From Stereum hirsutum FP-91666 SS1 (taxonomy: Eukaryota > Basidiomycota > Agaricomycetes > Russulales > Stereaceae): 64,000 nt of DNA. The translations under genes were made by a program, and so were the position numbers. The stretch's first letter is position 1. Each line of letters opens with the position of its first letter. The notes below the pieces were generated by a model that saw only the letters and a list, made by a program, of their open reading frames with translations, made no database searches and was not told the origin of the DNA. Shown here piece after piece: positions 17,230-28,647 of this stretch. The stretch lies in NCBI RefSeq assembly GCF_000264905.1, contig NW_006763148.1:266545-330544 (forward strand), written 5' to 3'.

Positions 17230-19985
17230 CTAATCGAGAGAAAGGACGGAGGCCGAGGAGGGCGAAGGTGGACCTCGGGAATTCTGTTGTGGCTCTAAAG
17301 AGCCATCGCGGGTGATTGGCAGAGAAATAATCTCGAGTCCGTCGACCTCGAGAGTCAACGCGCTCGTATCAACACTCGGTGGGCCACTTAGATCATCGTC
17401 GTCATAAAACAAGCCTCCCGGAAACCCATATTCCTCACCAAGATCCTCTGCCTTTACCGTGATATCTCCGCCACCCGCATGCACTCTCTCCTCAGTGTCG
17501 TCGTCACCATCATGCATATTCACATCACTGCCATCACTCTCTACATCTCTCCTTTTCACCCACCCATCTTCAACCTCTCCGACGTCATCTTCATCGGGCT
17601 CGGCGTCGCTACTCGGCTCTATCACGACTGCGGCCTTGTGAGTCGATGCCTTCATACGATCTGGGATGGACTTGGAAGGGGGTTCGGGTGCCGAAAGCCG
17701 CTCGAAAGCCGTCTGGATGAGATCGTCGAAGCGATGCGGCTTGTCGACAAGAGCCTGGATGCTCGGACCGTTAGCATACTGCTCTACAAGGTCGCTTACA
17801 TTCTGTTTCGAGAATGGAGGGTAAGCGTCAGGCTTGACTCCCGGAAGCCAAGCTTCAAAACAGCGTTGCACCTAGCGGAACATGGAGGGTTAGCGCAAGG
17901 GTCAGTAAGAGAGTTTAAGTGACGGATGTTGCACGTACGGCTGCACAAGATAAAGCTAAGGCCCCAGTTGGGTACTTATCCGTGTACGGCCGGGCAGAGC
18001 CCTTGATGTTCTTGAGGTGAGTGGCTAATGCCTCTACGATGTACTCGGAGCGCAGAGAACCTCGCGCACGTTTATCCTGTACAAGCACGTATAAGTAAAT
18101 GGTGAGAATGTATGGGCGGAAGACAGCAAGAGGGAACATTGAGGCGTTATTACGTCAATTACGCACCTCGGTACCAGGAGCTGACCAGTATGCTGCCCCA
18201 CTGTCCGGCGAAAGAGCGTTGCGTACCCAGACCTTCATTTTCTCGGTACCCAACTCATCAAGCACTTCGCCCAAGTTCTTGTTGGCCAGCTCGGTAGCGG
18301 CAAGGTAGAAGTGTTCGCGCCACTCGTATATGGCCTGCCGGCACTACGTTCAACACCAATTAGTACGTAAAGCGCACGAGGAGGTTCAACGATGGGTCAT
18401 GGAGAGATCATAGTTGAACTTACTCGGCGATATACTTTGTCGCTAGTCGAAGTCACCTTGAAGTCCGCTTCGCTAGGTACGGCATTACGGACTGCAGCTT
18501 CGACGTCGGCAACAAACCGACAGTCATTTCCCTGACCGAGCTTCCACGGACGACTGTCTTCACCGTATGTGTCGCAGATGGTCGCCCTCAGCTTCCACCA
18601 ATTATCTTGTGCCCACTGTGGCATAGTCTCCAAAGCGAGAGACTCTTTCGCTGAAACAACCGACTTCGGGCGACGATCGCTCTTGTTCTTCTTGGCCTTC
18701 GACTCTGTCTTGGGCTTGAGAGTGTCGTTGTCTACTTCGAGGATGTTGACCTGAAACTGATACAGGATATCGTCGGTGAGGTGAGCAATGTGAAAAGTCG
18801 TGATTCACGTACCTGATCAAGCCCGGATGTACCTCCGGGAAACCTCTCGACTGCCTCATCCTCGATCCCAGATTCCTTCTCTCTGAGCGCACCATCTTTA
18901 TCGTCATCCTCCGACTCTTCAACTGCCCTCGCCTTTCCCTTTGTGCCCTTCGCCTTCTCTTTCGCCGGTTTCTTATCCTTCGCTTTGCTTGCCGACCCTG
19001 TCTTGCTTGTCAATGGGGTTGCTGCACCTAGGTGGTTGTCTCGCTGAAGAGGCTGTATATTCAGACGCCAGTCGCTATTGAGGGTCTTCTTAGGCTGAGT
19101 CGTGGCCGATGGGTTACTGCGTGGACGATTCGTTGGCGTAGAGCTGTCGTTGACGGTAAGCAAACATAACAGACAAGATCAACGAACGGACTGACGACGG
19201 AGTCTTCGGCGCATCGACACCATCTTCCCTCTGTCGATACTCGGAGATGTCGGTGAGGAAGTTCTGCGTACGCAACTTTTTCTTCTCAGTGGCGGTCAAC
19301 GGGGCCTGTGACGAGCATTGAAAGTAAGAGAGTCAGTCAGGAGAGAGAGCGCGCGCGCGGTGAAGGTCAACAAAAAACGCACGGTTTGAGCGCTTGTGGA
19401 ATCCTTTCGCACGCCGGCGTGAGCGTCGAACCCTCCGTTAAACGCTCGCACCTCGACATTCCCACCAAACGGCAGCCTGCTCTTCTCGTCTCGCTCCCTC
19501 ATCTCTCGCTCACTCGCATTCATTGCAGCTGCGATCTTCATCTTCCCAGTCTCCTCCTTCTTTTTCTTCTCTAGCTGCTCTGCTTTCTTCGTCTCTTTCT
19601 TCACCTCGCCTTCAGCTCGTCTCCCTGCCGCCCTCGCTGCAATCTCCTCTCGCGGCTCGTAAAGCTTCGTCAACACGCCAGGCCGTAATGCGGGATGCTC
19701 GTTATTTGACGAGCGAGTCCGCTTGCTTGCGCCAGCAGAATGATTAGGAGCCTGACCTGCAGGCTCAACTTGGCCGTCGTCATCTGTGGTGCGTGGTTTT
19801 TTCGTTGTAGCGTTTGTGGTCGCAGTGCTTGGCTGAGTGGCTGGGTTTGGAGGTTCTACTTGGGACACTCCTCGCTTGCGGTTGACTCGAGGGCTAGCGG
19901 ACGCAGCCAGACGTTTGTCAGAAGAAGCAGTATCAGTCGGAGCTGTGTTTGACGTGGAGCGCAGAGACTGGAGACGAGCAGACAT
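17230..19985 (-). CDS. Plavaka-associated second gene, function unknown
   Basis: Seven exons on the minus strand (19383-19985, 19196-19305, 18813-19143, 18424-18750, 18167-18343, 17939-18076, 17230-17871) give a continuous 775-residue protein. The N-terminal 350 residues are Ser/Thr/Pro- and Lys-rich with KKPRTTDDD, RKRG and KKKKEE patches, suggesting a disordered nuclear, possibly DNA-binding region. A globular core (residues about 355-590) contains WWKLRATICDTYGEDSRPW, YRRCRQAIYEWREHF, ARGSLRSEYIVEALATHLKN and GALALSCAAVQRCFEAWLPG. The C-terminus is very acidic. Similar core motifs occur in proteins I have seen beside Plavaka transposases in mushroom genomes, hence the association. A role as second transposition subunit is inference. 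It is transcribed away from the transposase. Confidence 0.72.
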
Positions 19986-20227
19986 GGTGATTCGACTAGG
20001 AATACTTGATGGTGCGTCGTTATACGTGTCAGCCTTCGTCTCCTTTGCGCGTTGCTAGTGTGAACCTTAATGTGACGGGCTGTATAGTTACCGCCGCCAA
20101 CAAGCCGCCACTCGCCATAAGGCTTTCAACTCCGCAACGGCTTCGTTCAGTTTATCATCGGTGCCTCACTGGCTTGTCGATGTCGCCTTGAACCTCCGCA
20201 AAACGTTACCTTTCCGCTCCCTCGGCC
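19986..20227. promoter_or_regulatory. Bidirectional promoter region of the transposon genes
   Basis: These 242 bp separate the divergent start codons of the companion gene (19,985, minus) and the transposase (20,228, plus). No clear TATA box is visible; the arrangement implies shared control. Confidence 0.45.
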
Positions 20228-23200
20228 ATGGGTTTCTATTGCCGCCTATGCCTCTCTTCATACCCCACCAGACGCTCGTTTCAGCAACATCACATTCGTT
20301 ATCATCGACATCCCAAACCAGATCCGCCACAGTCCACCATTTTCCGCCACCCGCTCATCAATGGTAAGCAACTTTCTGCCCTAATCTTGGTCTCTGCACA
20401 TTTTCTAACGTCACATTTCTAGCCCTTCCCTGCGATGCCGATGGTGTATTCTTACCACCAGACACCGCCCCACCAGCCCAAGATCTAGCGCCAAACTGGG
20501 CCCCGTTCTACGACAAACCTTCGTTTGAGTTCTGTGAGCTCAAATTTGAGAAGACAAAGACCGCCATAGACGACATCAACGCCCTTCTTCGTATCTTGCG
20601 CGAGAAGAACCAGGTCGACGGCAATAACAACCCCGCCATATTTGACGACCACGACCATTTCCTGGAGTTCATCGATGCGATCCCATATGGCGAGGCGACC
20701 TGGCATACGTTCGCCATTCGCTACACCGGCCCCGTCCTTGATAACTCGCCGTCCTGGAAGCGTCGAACGTTTATCATTCACACTCGCGATCCGAAAGTTG
20801 TCTTCTCAAACATGATTTCCAGCCCCGAATTTGTGAAGAGATGGGATTACGAGGCCTATCAGGAGTAAGTACCACTTATCGCAATCGTCTGCATCTTCTG
20901 TCCATATTTCTCAAGCCTCTTCTTGTTATTTACAGATTTACCAACCCCCAGAACCGACGGTATTCGAACTTCATGTCCGGCCAGTGGGCCTGGGACGAAT
21001 GTGTACGTTCCTCATCTGGTTTTCTAACAATGCTCACCTTTCAAAACTTACGGTCTCTCAGGACGAGATCGCAAAGGACCCGGCAACACACGGTTCCATG
21101 CTTGTCCCGATCATCCTTGGTGCCGACAAGACAGTAGTCTCGGTCGCTACTGGCAACCAAGAGTTCCATCCTCTATACGCATCGGTCGGGAACGTTCAGA
21201 ATGATGTTCGTAGGGCGCACGGAGAGGCCGTCGTGCCTATAGCGTTTCTGGCGGTCCCGAAGAGTACGTCAACTATATATCCTTTTCTTCTTCTCTATCT
21301 ATTTTTACTGTGTCTCATCCGAAATTCCCTATGCATCTAGCTGCCCGAGGAGAAAGTGACACGGCGGAGTTCCGTGTCTTTAAGAAGCGGCTATATCACG
21401 CTGCGATTGCCCATATACTCTCACCACTGAGAGATGCAATGTCACGTCCGATTGTCATGCAGTGCTGTGACGGGCACTACCGCCGTGTTATATTCAGTAT
21501 CGGGCCTTTCATCGCAGACTACCCGGAGCAAGTGGATCTTGCAGGCATTGTACAGGGCTGGTGCCCTAAGTGAGTCTTTACTACATCCGTTGTGGCCCGG
21601 ATTCGGCTCATAAGATATTCTATTTACAGATGTCTCGAACGTCCACCGCTGGAGGGTACTGGCTGCCCGCGGTCTCGCGAACATCGAGCTGCTGCACGGG
21701 ACGCGTTCGCTCACGATGCTGGGATATTGTGGGATGCACTTGGTATTGTGGCTGGTGTCACGGTACGTCGCAATACTGCTGTTATCTTTCTTGCCCTTAC
21801 GCTGGTTCATTAGCCTTTCACCGATCATTTCCCGCGTGCCGATATCCACAAGCTCCTGTCACCCGATCTTCTCCATCAAATGATCAAAGGAACCTTCAAA
21901 GATCATCTCGTCGAATGGGTTCATCAATACATCAAAGGTCACCATTCTTCGGCGGACGCAGAGCGCATCATGGACGACATCGACAGAAAGTACGTCTATT
22001 TCTACTGAATATGCCTTCCGATTTTCTGTCTAATCTTTGCCTATGCTAGAATCTCTTCTGTTCCGGCTTTCCCAGGGATCCGACGATTTGCAGAAGGTCG
22101 AAATTATGAGAGGTGGACGGGTGACGACACAAAAGCACTTATGAAGGTATGTCCCGTCGAGATTCACATCCATCAATATACAATCTCATGCTACGGCGAT
22201 AGGTCTTCATACCGGCGATCCGTGGTCATGTACCTGACAAGATGGTACAGGCTATCGCCACGTTTATGGATTTCTGTTACATGGCCCGTCGTACGTCTCA
22301 CGACACGGCTTCTCTCACCGCCATGAACGATACCCTTCGGCGCTTTCTCGACCTCCGTTCCGTCTTTGTCGAAACCGGGGTTCGTGTTGATTTCGCGCTG
22401 CCGCGCCAGCACGCTCTGCTCCACTACGTGTATGGTATCACCCTATTCGGTTCACCGTATGGATTGTGCTCCTCCATCACGGAGTCGAAGCACATCGCGG
22501 CGGTCAAGGATCCGTGGAGGCGGTCAAATAGGGACGAACCTCTCGTCCAGATTCTCCAGACCAACACCAGGATGTCCAAACTTGCTGCTGCACGAGCCGA
22601 ATATGGACGGCGTGGAATGTTACCTGTCACAATACATGGCAAACTCCTCGCAGATCTTGACGGGGAAGATGATCGTGATGTCGCTGATGTGGCGGGGCCG
22701 TACTCTGCGTTGGTGGTGTCACTGGGAAAGAAACCAGGTAAGCATGATCTTATCTCTCTGCTTGTTATTGTCGATTGCTTATTGTTCACATTGCAGTTCG
22801 CACTACAGATCTTGAAGATCTTGCTACCGAACTCAATCGACCGCTGGACGAGTTTCGATTACTGATCCGACGCTATCTTTATACACAGATCTTCCCTGAC
22901 GAGGATCTGCCGGTTGCCGATGTCGACACCGACGACCTTCCATTCCTTTCCAACTACACGAATATCGGCATCTTCAAATGTGCACGAACAGCATTCTATG
23001 CTCCCAGCGAGGAGGCGGGACCTTGGGGCATGCACGCAGAGGTGATTCGGTGTAATCCGTCTTGGTACAGACAGTACGAACGCCGGGACACGATGCTCGT
23101 GCAGACTGGTGATGAGGGTGATGTGATGGGCGGTATGTTGGTAGCGCGCGTTGTGCGCTTCGTTAGAATCAAGTACGGGGATATCGAGTATCCTTCCGCT

Positions 23201-23467
23201 TTTGTTGAATGGTTCCTTCCTGTAGATGATCAACCTGATGCTGTTACGGGGATGTGGATTTTAGAACCGGAAGTCGACGCCACCGGTCGTCGTACACTGG
23301 ACATTATCTCCCTAGACTCGGTTTTCCGTTCTTGCCATCTTATTGGAGTTATGGGGGCGGAATTTTTACCTATAGACTTCGACTTCTCCTTCTCTCACGA
23401 CGCTTTCGATTCTTTCTACTTAAACCGCTACAGTGATTACCATATGCACGAGTGTGGCCCTTTGTAG
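20228..23467 (+). CDS. Plavaka transposase
   Basis: Ten exons (20228-20363, 20423-20864, 20936-21002, 21062-21263, 21341-21569, 21630-21762, 21814-21989, 22050-22146, 22203-22737, 22797-23467) encode an uninterrupted 895-residue protein. It begins with a C2H2-type zinc finger (YCRLCLSSYPTRRSFQQHH, then H). The catalytic region carries signature stretches of Plavaka transposases: FMSGQWAWDECDEI, DPATHGSMLVPIILGADKT, the CDGHYRRVIFSIGPFIADYP block and VQGWCPKC. Asp residues in LGADKT and CDGHYRR fit an RNase-H-like DDE fold, but I assign the catalytic triad only tentatively. The enzyme would cut and paste the surrounding element. All nine introns have GT-AG ends and consistent phases. Confidence 0.9.
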
Positions 23468-23549
23468 CCCCCATCCACAATGTTCAGACTCCGAACTGGT
23501 ATCAATAATTTAATTAACTTATCAATGGTCTTATCCGAGGTCTTGTCAG

Positions 23550-23687
23550 CGAGCACTTGCCCTGATGAGCCTGACGGCCCTGACAAGCCCTGACGACAAC
23601 CTGAACCGGCGGGAGCACCAACTAGACGACGGTCAGGGCGGCTCAGACCGGCTCAGACCGGCTCAGGGTTTTCCAAGAGTTCTGATG
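23550..23687 (-). repeat. Right terminal/subterminal repeats of the Plavaka element
   Basis: Read inward on the minus strand, CATCAGAACTCTTGGAAAAC is followed by CCTGAGCCGGTCTGAGCCGG and more CCTGAC/GTCAGGG units, mirroring the left end. Confidence 0.75.
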
Positions 23688-24051
23688 TGTGCCGCACGAT
23701 GGTGTAATATCTTGGTGTAATATTTATCTAAATTTTACCCCAAGATTCGCATTTCTAGTTCCTTCTTGAACAGAGGTTGATAGCCATGCAGATTGATGCG
23801 AAGCCGCCGGTCGACACGCAAATCTAGTTTCCAGTCTCCAGTGCATGCAGTTTTGCCACATACCCTTGCATTCCTCATCCTATGATTGACTTTCGTTTCT
23901 TTTCCGTAGATTCAGCTTTCAACGCCGACGATCAATTCCAAGTTCTTCTAACCACGTACTCTGAGCTCATCGTGAGTCGCCAGTGCACACTGTATCATCT
24001 TCGTCGTGTCGTTTACCGTCAAACGAGACCTCACACCCGTCCCCCAGGAAT
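23688..24051. other. Promoter region of the F-box gene
   Basis: This 364-bp stretch lies between the transposon end and the F-box start. No exact TATA box or other motif is distinguishable. Confidence 0.35.
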
Positions 24052-25753
24052 ATGCATCGGGTGCTTTCAATCCCCGAAGTACTCTTGCAGATATTTGCTC
24101 TATTATCACCCTCGTCCAATGCGTCAAATGCCAGGGTCTGCAAAGCCTGGTCAGGTCCGGCACTCCATACTACATGGCGCTGTATCGAGGACGTGGCCAC
24201 ATTGTTTCGCTCGCTCGCACCTATGGTACTGAACAGCACAGAGACCGAACTCGTGAGTGCTTGCCAGCCCCATATGATCCTAGTACCGAAAACAATTGCA
24301 TTCGAAGGATTTTGTGCGATCTCCCATGTTGAGCGACTGGACGGCTTTCATAGCAAACACTCGCCGTGTTCATCGCCTCAATCTTCGTTCAGGTTCCCGA
24401 CTATCGACCGACGCAACATACCGCATCGCAACTACTCGTTCAGTGCTCGAGATCTTTCCCAACATTCGTTCGATCGACGCGTCATGTTTCGATGCGGTGT
24501 TCGACCCCTTGTTCTTCAGCACCTCGGTCAAGAAATTACGGCTTATCCTCCACAAAGAGCCTGGCGTAATGTTCAACATAGATGAATTGGCATGGAAGTT
24601 TGGAGAGATCACTGGCCGCATGCCAAACTTAGAAGGATTGACCCTGCTCTCCAACATCAAAAGCTACGATACCGTATCACCGTCCTTCAATCGGCTTCTA
24701 GAAGGCCTCCCGGGCCTTTTGAATGTCGATCTACCATCCAGAGCTATGGTATCCTCAACATTGGAAGTTTTGTCGCGCATGAAACAACTCCGCGCCATCG
24801 CCGTCGTCAATCGAGCACCCTCATTCTATGAACCACCGATTAGTTTGTCACCGGCATTGGCGAGCGGCTGTTTCCCGTCCTTGACCTCCATAAAAATTCA
24901 AGCAACTGTCTCCGACGCGACCCGACTCTTGCAAGATCTGAACTTCCCTTCTCATAATCTCATCGCTGTGACACTACATACCGCCCTTCCTATCCAGCAT
25001 GTTCTGCCACAAGATCATCTTTCTCGCTTCATATCCATGGTCGTGGAGCGCTGCCTTGCGATCGAAGACCTGCGAACCATCTTAAACATCGGCAAAGAAA
25101 ACGCACCCGATGTTTTGCCTCGCAGCCCAGTCATACGCTTCACCGACATTGTGCAGGTCCTTCAGCTACACAACTTGACAACACTAGTAGTCGATAATGC
25201 GACAGCCATCATCATGACGGACGCCGATGCTCAGGCTCTGGCCCACGCGCTACCAAACTTGAAGGTCCTCAACCTTACCCGCCGTGCCCTCGTCGCACAT
25301 CCCTCCGAGCCGAGCCTCACTCTCCGCTCCCTCATACATTTCGCCAAGAAGTGTCCTGATCTACACTTCTTGGGGCTTTATCTTGATGCCTCGGCGAGCG
25401 TACCACCCCCTTCCGAAGCCATCGTACTCAAGAATCTTTGCATCCTGTACTTGGGATACTCCGTTATAGTATCGGTCAAGCCAGTTGTCTGGTTCCTCTT
25501 CCGCTCCCTTCCCATCCACTGCTGTCTCGGTGTTCTTGGTGACTATATAGAAGACTCGACTATGCTCCCTGAAGTGAGCACAACGGATCAGCATCGTGCA
25601 TGGAGGGACGTACAGAAAGGTATATCGTGGGTTCAGGACAGTAGGGAAACATGGCGTGAGGAGGAAAAGTGTATGAAGAGCCGGGTTGAGATGTTGGAGA
25701 AGGAGGTTGCGGTGCTACGGTCGCAGACGAACGATAAAATCGAACGTTCATAG
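24052..25753 (+). CDS. F-box protein with leucine-rich C-terminus
   Basis: F-box proteins recruit substrates to SCF ubiquitin ligases through Skp1. Two exons (24052-24252, 24308-25753) give 548 residues. The N-terminus MHRVLSIPEVLLQIFALL followed by NARVCKAWSGPALHTTWRCI is a good F-box core. A long region with irregular leucine-rich motifs follows (for example LPNLKVLNLTRRALVAH and HFLGLYLDA), and the end (residues about 490-548) is a charged, probably coiled-coil tail (ETWREEEKCMKSRVEMLEKE). An in-frame ATG lies 69 nt upstream, but the 24,052 start places the F-box at the N-terminus as in relatives. A truncated relic of the same gene lies at 6,885, and the DUF3533 relic follows both copies. 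Confidence 0.75.
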
Positions 25754-26397
25754 AGCTTGCATATTCACGGATTGGGTCGTCGTGAGGTCTTCGTGGTGAG
25801 TTGTGTTCTTTGTTATGCTATTGTCTTATTGATGTCCTCTTCGTTCGAGTCATCGTTCCGGCGTGATGCCGTTTCCTATTTTTGTTTAGCATTTACAATG
25901 AATTCATCTTCTCCTACGTCCTTGAATTGAGTAATGCAGATTATCCTGGTAACAGCGAAGGAGAGACGCGAGAATAGACGAGCTGCGCTGGCCTACCACT
26001 GCATATTAATGGACAATTTTCTCTTTATTTTCCGGGTCATTGGGCTTCAGAACATGTTCACCCCCGATCCTTCTTGCTCTGCCCGGTTCCTTTATCTGGA
26101 GAATCATATGTATGCGTCAGCGCGTACCGCTCCCACAGCACTGCTCTCTGATTTCTCATATTTTTGCTGCACTTCAGAACCGTAAAGCCTACTCGGCGAC
26201 TGTCATGTCGGGCTTATACAGCCCGTCGGGGTCGGCCATGTCTCGTCAGTCCCCGCTCTCCTCGCCAACACTCCCACTAACACAGACAGCCTTTCTGTTG
26301 GTCAGCGTCGTACTTTGTCCCGCACGTATCCCGGATCGCAGGCTCTATCGCCAATAAGACGTATTAAGATACGAACGAGACTATCCGCCTGTCCAAA
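25754..26397. other. Intergenic, nothing recognised
   Basis: This 640-bp spacer between the F-box gene and DUF3533 copy 2 contains no recognisable coding segment. Confidence 0.5.
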
Positions 26398-28168
26398 ATG
26401 TCGCAGGACGAAAGCATGGAGACAGGTCAAAGAACAAGTAATCTTCCCGACCCTGTGCCGGTAGGATTCTTGGATTCGAGTCTGGGAGGGGTGAGGAAGC
26501 AAGTGCTCGTAAAGTAGCTTTTTACCAGTACGTGTAACTCCGCCGGTGTCAGAGCTTTCATTGTGACTTACGATTTCCGTTCAAATCTGGTCATTATGCA
26601 GCGTCAATACTCTTCGCCTATATCGTGGCTCTTCTCTCACTCTGTATGTATTTTCACGCCGAATCTCGAATTTCCTTTGACCCATCGCATACGAATCGTA
26701 GACTGGGGATCTCAGTTCCACACCTTGGAGCACTTTCACCTACTCAACATTTTCGTTGTGGACGGAAAAGTCGACCCTTATACGTCCACTACACCCATCG
26801 TCGGACCTGCAGCAGTCAAGGCCGCTCTCTCACACCAGGACTTCAACTTCCCGACGCTAACGTACCAGAACATGTCTCCGGCGGCGTTCAACCACGATCC
26901 CATGCGCGTTCGTGCAGCCATTTACGACGAACAGGCCTGGGCTGCTGTCATCATCAACGCAAACGCCACAGCGTTGGCTATGCTGGCTGTTCAACAGAAA
27001 AACACATCGTACGATCCAGCAGGCGCTTTTCAGCTGATTATAGTGAGCGCGAGGGAGGACACCACGATCGTTAGCTACGGCACGCAGCTCTCCATACTTT
27101 AAGTTCCCTGCAGTTCACGCAATTGACAGCCTGACGTTGAGTCTTGCCCGATTTAAGGGTCGACATAGAATTAATCACCAGTCAAGTTGGCCAAATGTGG
27201 GCGAGCGTGATGATGGATATGGCCGCGGATAACGATACATTTCTCGCCAATCTTCAAGCGGTTCCTCAAGCCCTGAGTCCTGCCATTGGATTATCCACCA
27301 TCGACCTTCGACCGTTCTTACCACCTGGGGCTACACCAACCGTCTCCGTTGGATTAATCTGTACGTCCTACTTCAATTTATCTCAATAATGGATATGAGA
27401 ATCGGAGCCTGACAAAATCGTGCTCATAGATCTTGTCATAACGTCCTCCTTTACCACGGCCTTCTATATGCCCGTCCATCAGCTTTTTTCTAGCACTTCT
27501 TCCGGACACCCACCTCTGAAGAAATCACAATGGGTGGTCTACCGCTGGATCTCCTCTATCACTGCCTACTTCCTCCTCTCTCTCGCGTATTTTCTGGTAT
27601 CCCTCGCATTCCTTATCCCCTTCTCCCTCTCGTCATTCTCTCACACCTCAGCACCGCCCGAAGGCTCAGGCCACTTCCTCGGTATTCCGCTGCAAAGCGC
27701 AACTCGTTACGGTAAATCGGGCTTTGTCGTGTTCTGGATGTTGAACTGGGTCGGAATGGCGGCACTGGGACTGACGAGCGAGAACGTGGCGATGGTGGTG
27801 GGGATGCCCTGGAGGTTTTTCTGGTTGCCGTTTTGGGTTATAAGTAATGTGTGTACGAGCTTCTACTCCCTCACGCTGGTGCCAGGTTTCTACGGTTGAG
27901 GGTACGCCTGGCCATTGCACAACAGTACGTTCCATTCACTATTTGGTGATTGGTTGAGTCTCAAAAGGCGAGTACTGACTATCAGTGCACGTGCCGCTCA
28001 GTTGTTGAAGCCACGCGTACTATCGTCTTCGACCTCCACTCCCACCTAGGCCTCATCTTCGCATGGTGCGCGGTTAACGCGACGCTCTTTCCATTCGCTT
28101 CCATGTTTGCCGAATGGAGAGCCGAGCGACAGAAGAACAAGCAGGAGCAGGTGAAGGAGAAGCTATGA
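26398..28168 (+). pseudogene. DUF3533 / SNG1-like membrane protein, decayed copy 2
   Basis: This paralogue of copy 1 at 7,961 retains nearly all exons: the start MSQDESMETGQRTSN, the extracellular domain (26,700-27,100, AAIYDEQAWAAVIINANATA), the membrane domain (27,425-27,890, FYMPVHQLFSSTSSGHPPLK then hydrophobic helices) and the C-terminal exon (about 27,985-28,168, TIVFDLHSHLGLIFAWCAVN). Two Trp codons conserved in copy 1 are stops here: TAG at 26,515-26,517 and TGA at 27,897-27,899. Both arise from a single G-to-A change in TGG. Otherwise the frame is well preserved, so inactivation looks recent. It could instead be read through or edited, which I consider unlikely. Confidence 0.72.
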
Positions 28169-28647
28169 CGAGGTGACTCAAGGATGGGCCGGAAACAAAC
28201 ACCATCTTAGGTTGGCTTGGATATCTTTACGGTCCTTGTCCAAAATACCGTTTATCCATTGACTTGGTTGGGCCACCTGTACGCGTCTTGCGTGTGCCCT
28301 TCAATTTCCTGATATTCTCCAGTGAGAAACACGAGCATTGCAGCGTGCAAAGGCTCATCAGTGAGCAGAAGAGCACTCGAACGGAGGAGATCTAAAGACA
28401 AGAGGAAATAATGTTCAGCACTTCGCCGCGAATCGACTCGGAGACTACCGAGTCCATTGAGGACGTTCGAAGTGTGGCGTGTGGCGTTAGCGAATACCTA
28501 CCACATGAACCACTGGTCGAAGGATTTTCAGTTTTCAAGGCCACCACGTGTCCTATGTGAGTTGAGGTATCCAGTACTGAAGCCCTCCTCATCCGCAACA
28601 TATCATACCGAAGTCCATATCTTCTATCACATACCGCGAACTCTGTC
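28169..28647. other. Intergenic, nothing recognised
   Basis: This 480-bp spacer lies between the convergent ends of the DUF3533 relic and the desaturase gene. No motif is visible. Confidence 0.5.

Larger units (their letters stand above)
16907..23687. mobile_element. Plavaka (CACTA-like) DNA transposon, apparently autonomous
   Basis: The outer limits are set by inverted copies of CATCAGAACTCNTGGAAAAC starting at 16,907 on the plus strand and at 23,687 on the minus strand. Inside each end lies an array of CCTGAC / GTCAGGG units in both orientations (16,925-17,040 and 23,560-23,672), like the subterminal transposase-binding repeats of CACTA elements. The roughly 6.8 kb interior carries two divergent intact genes, a transposase (plus) and a companion protein (minus), separated by a 242-bp shared promoter region. 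I cannot define a target-site duplication from the flanks, so the true ends could be a few bases away. Intact frames imply recent mobility or capacity for it. Confidence 0.82.
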
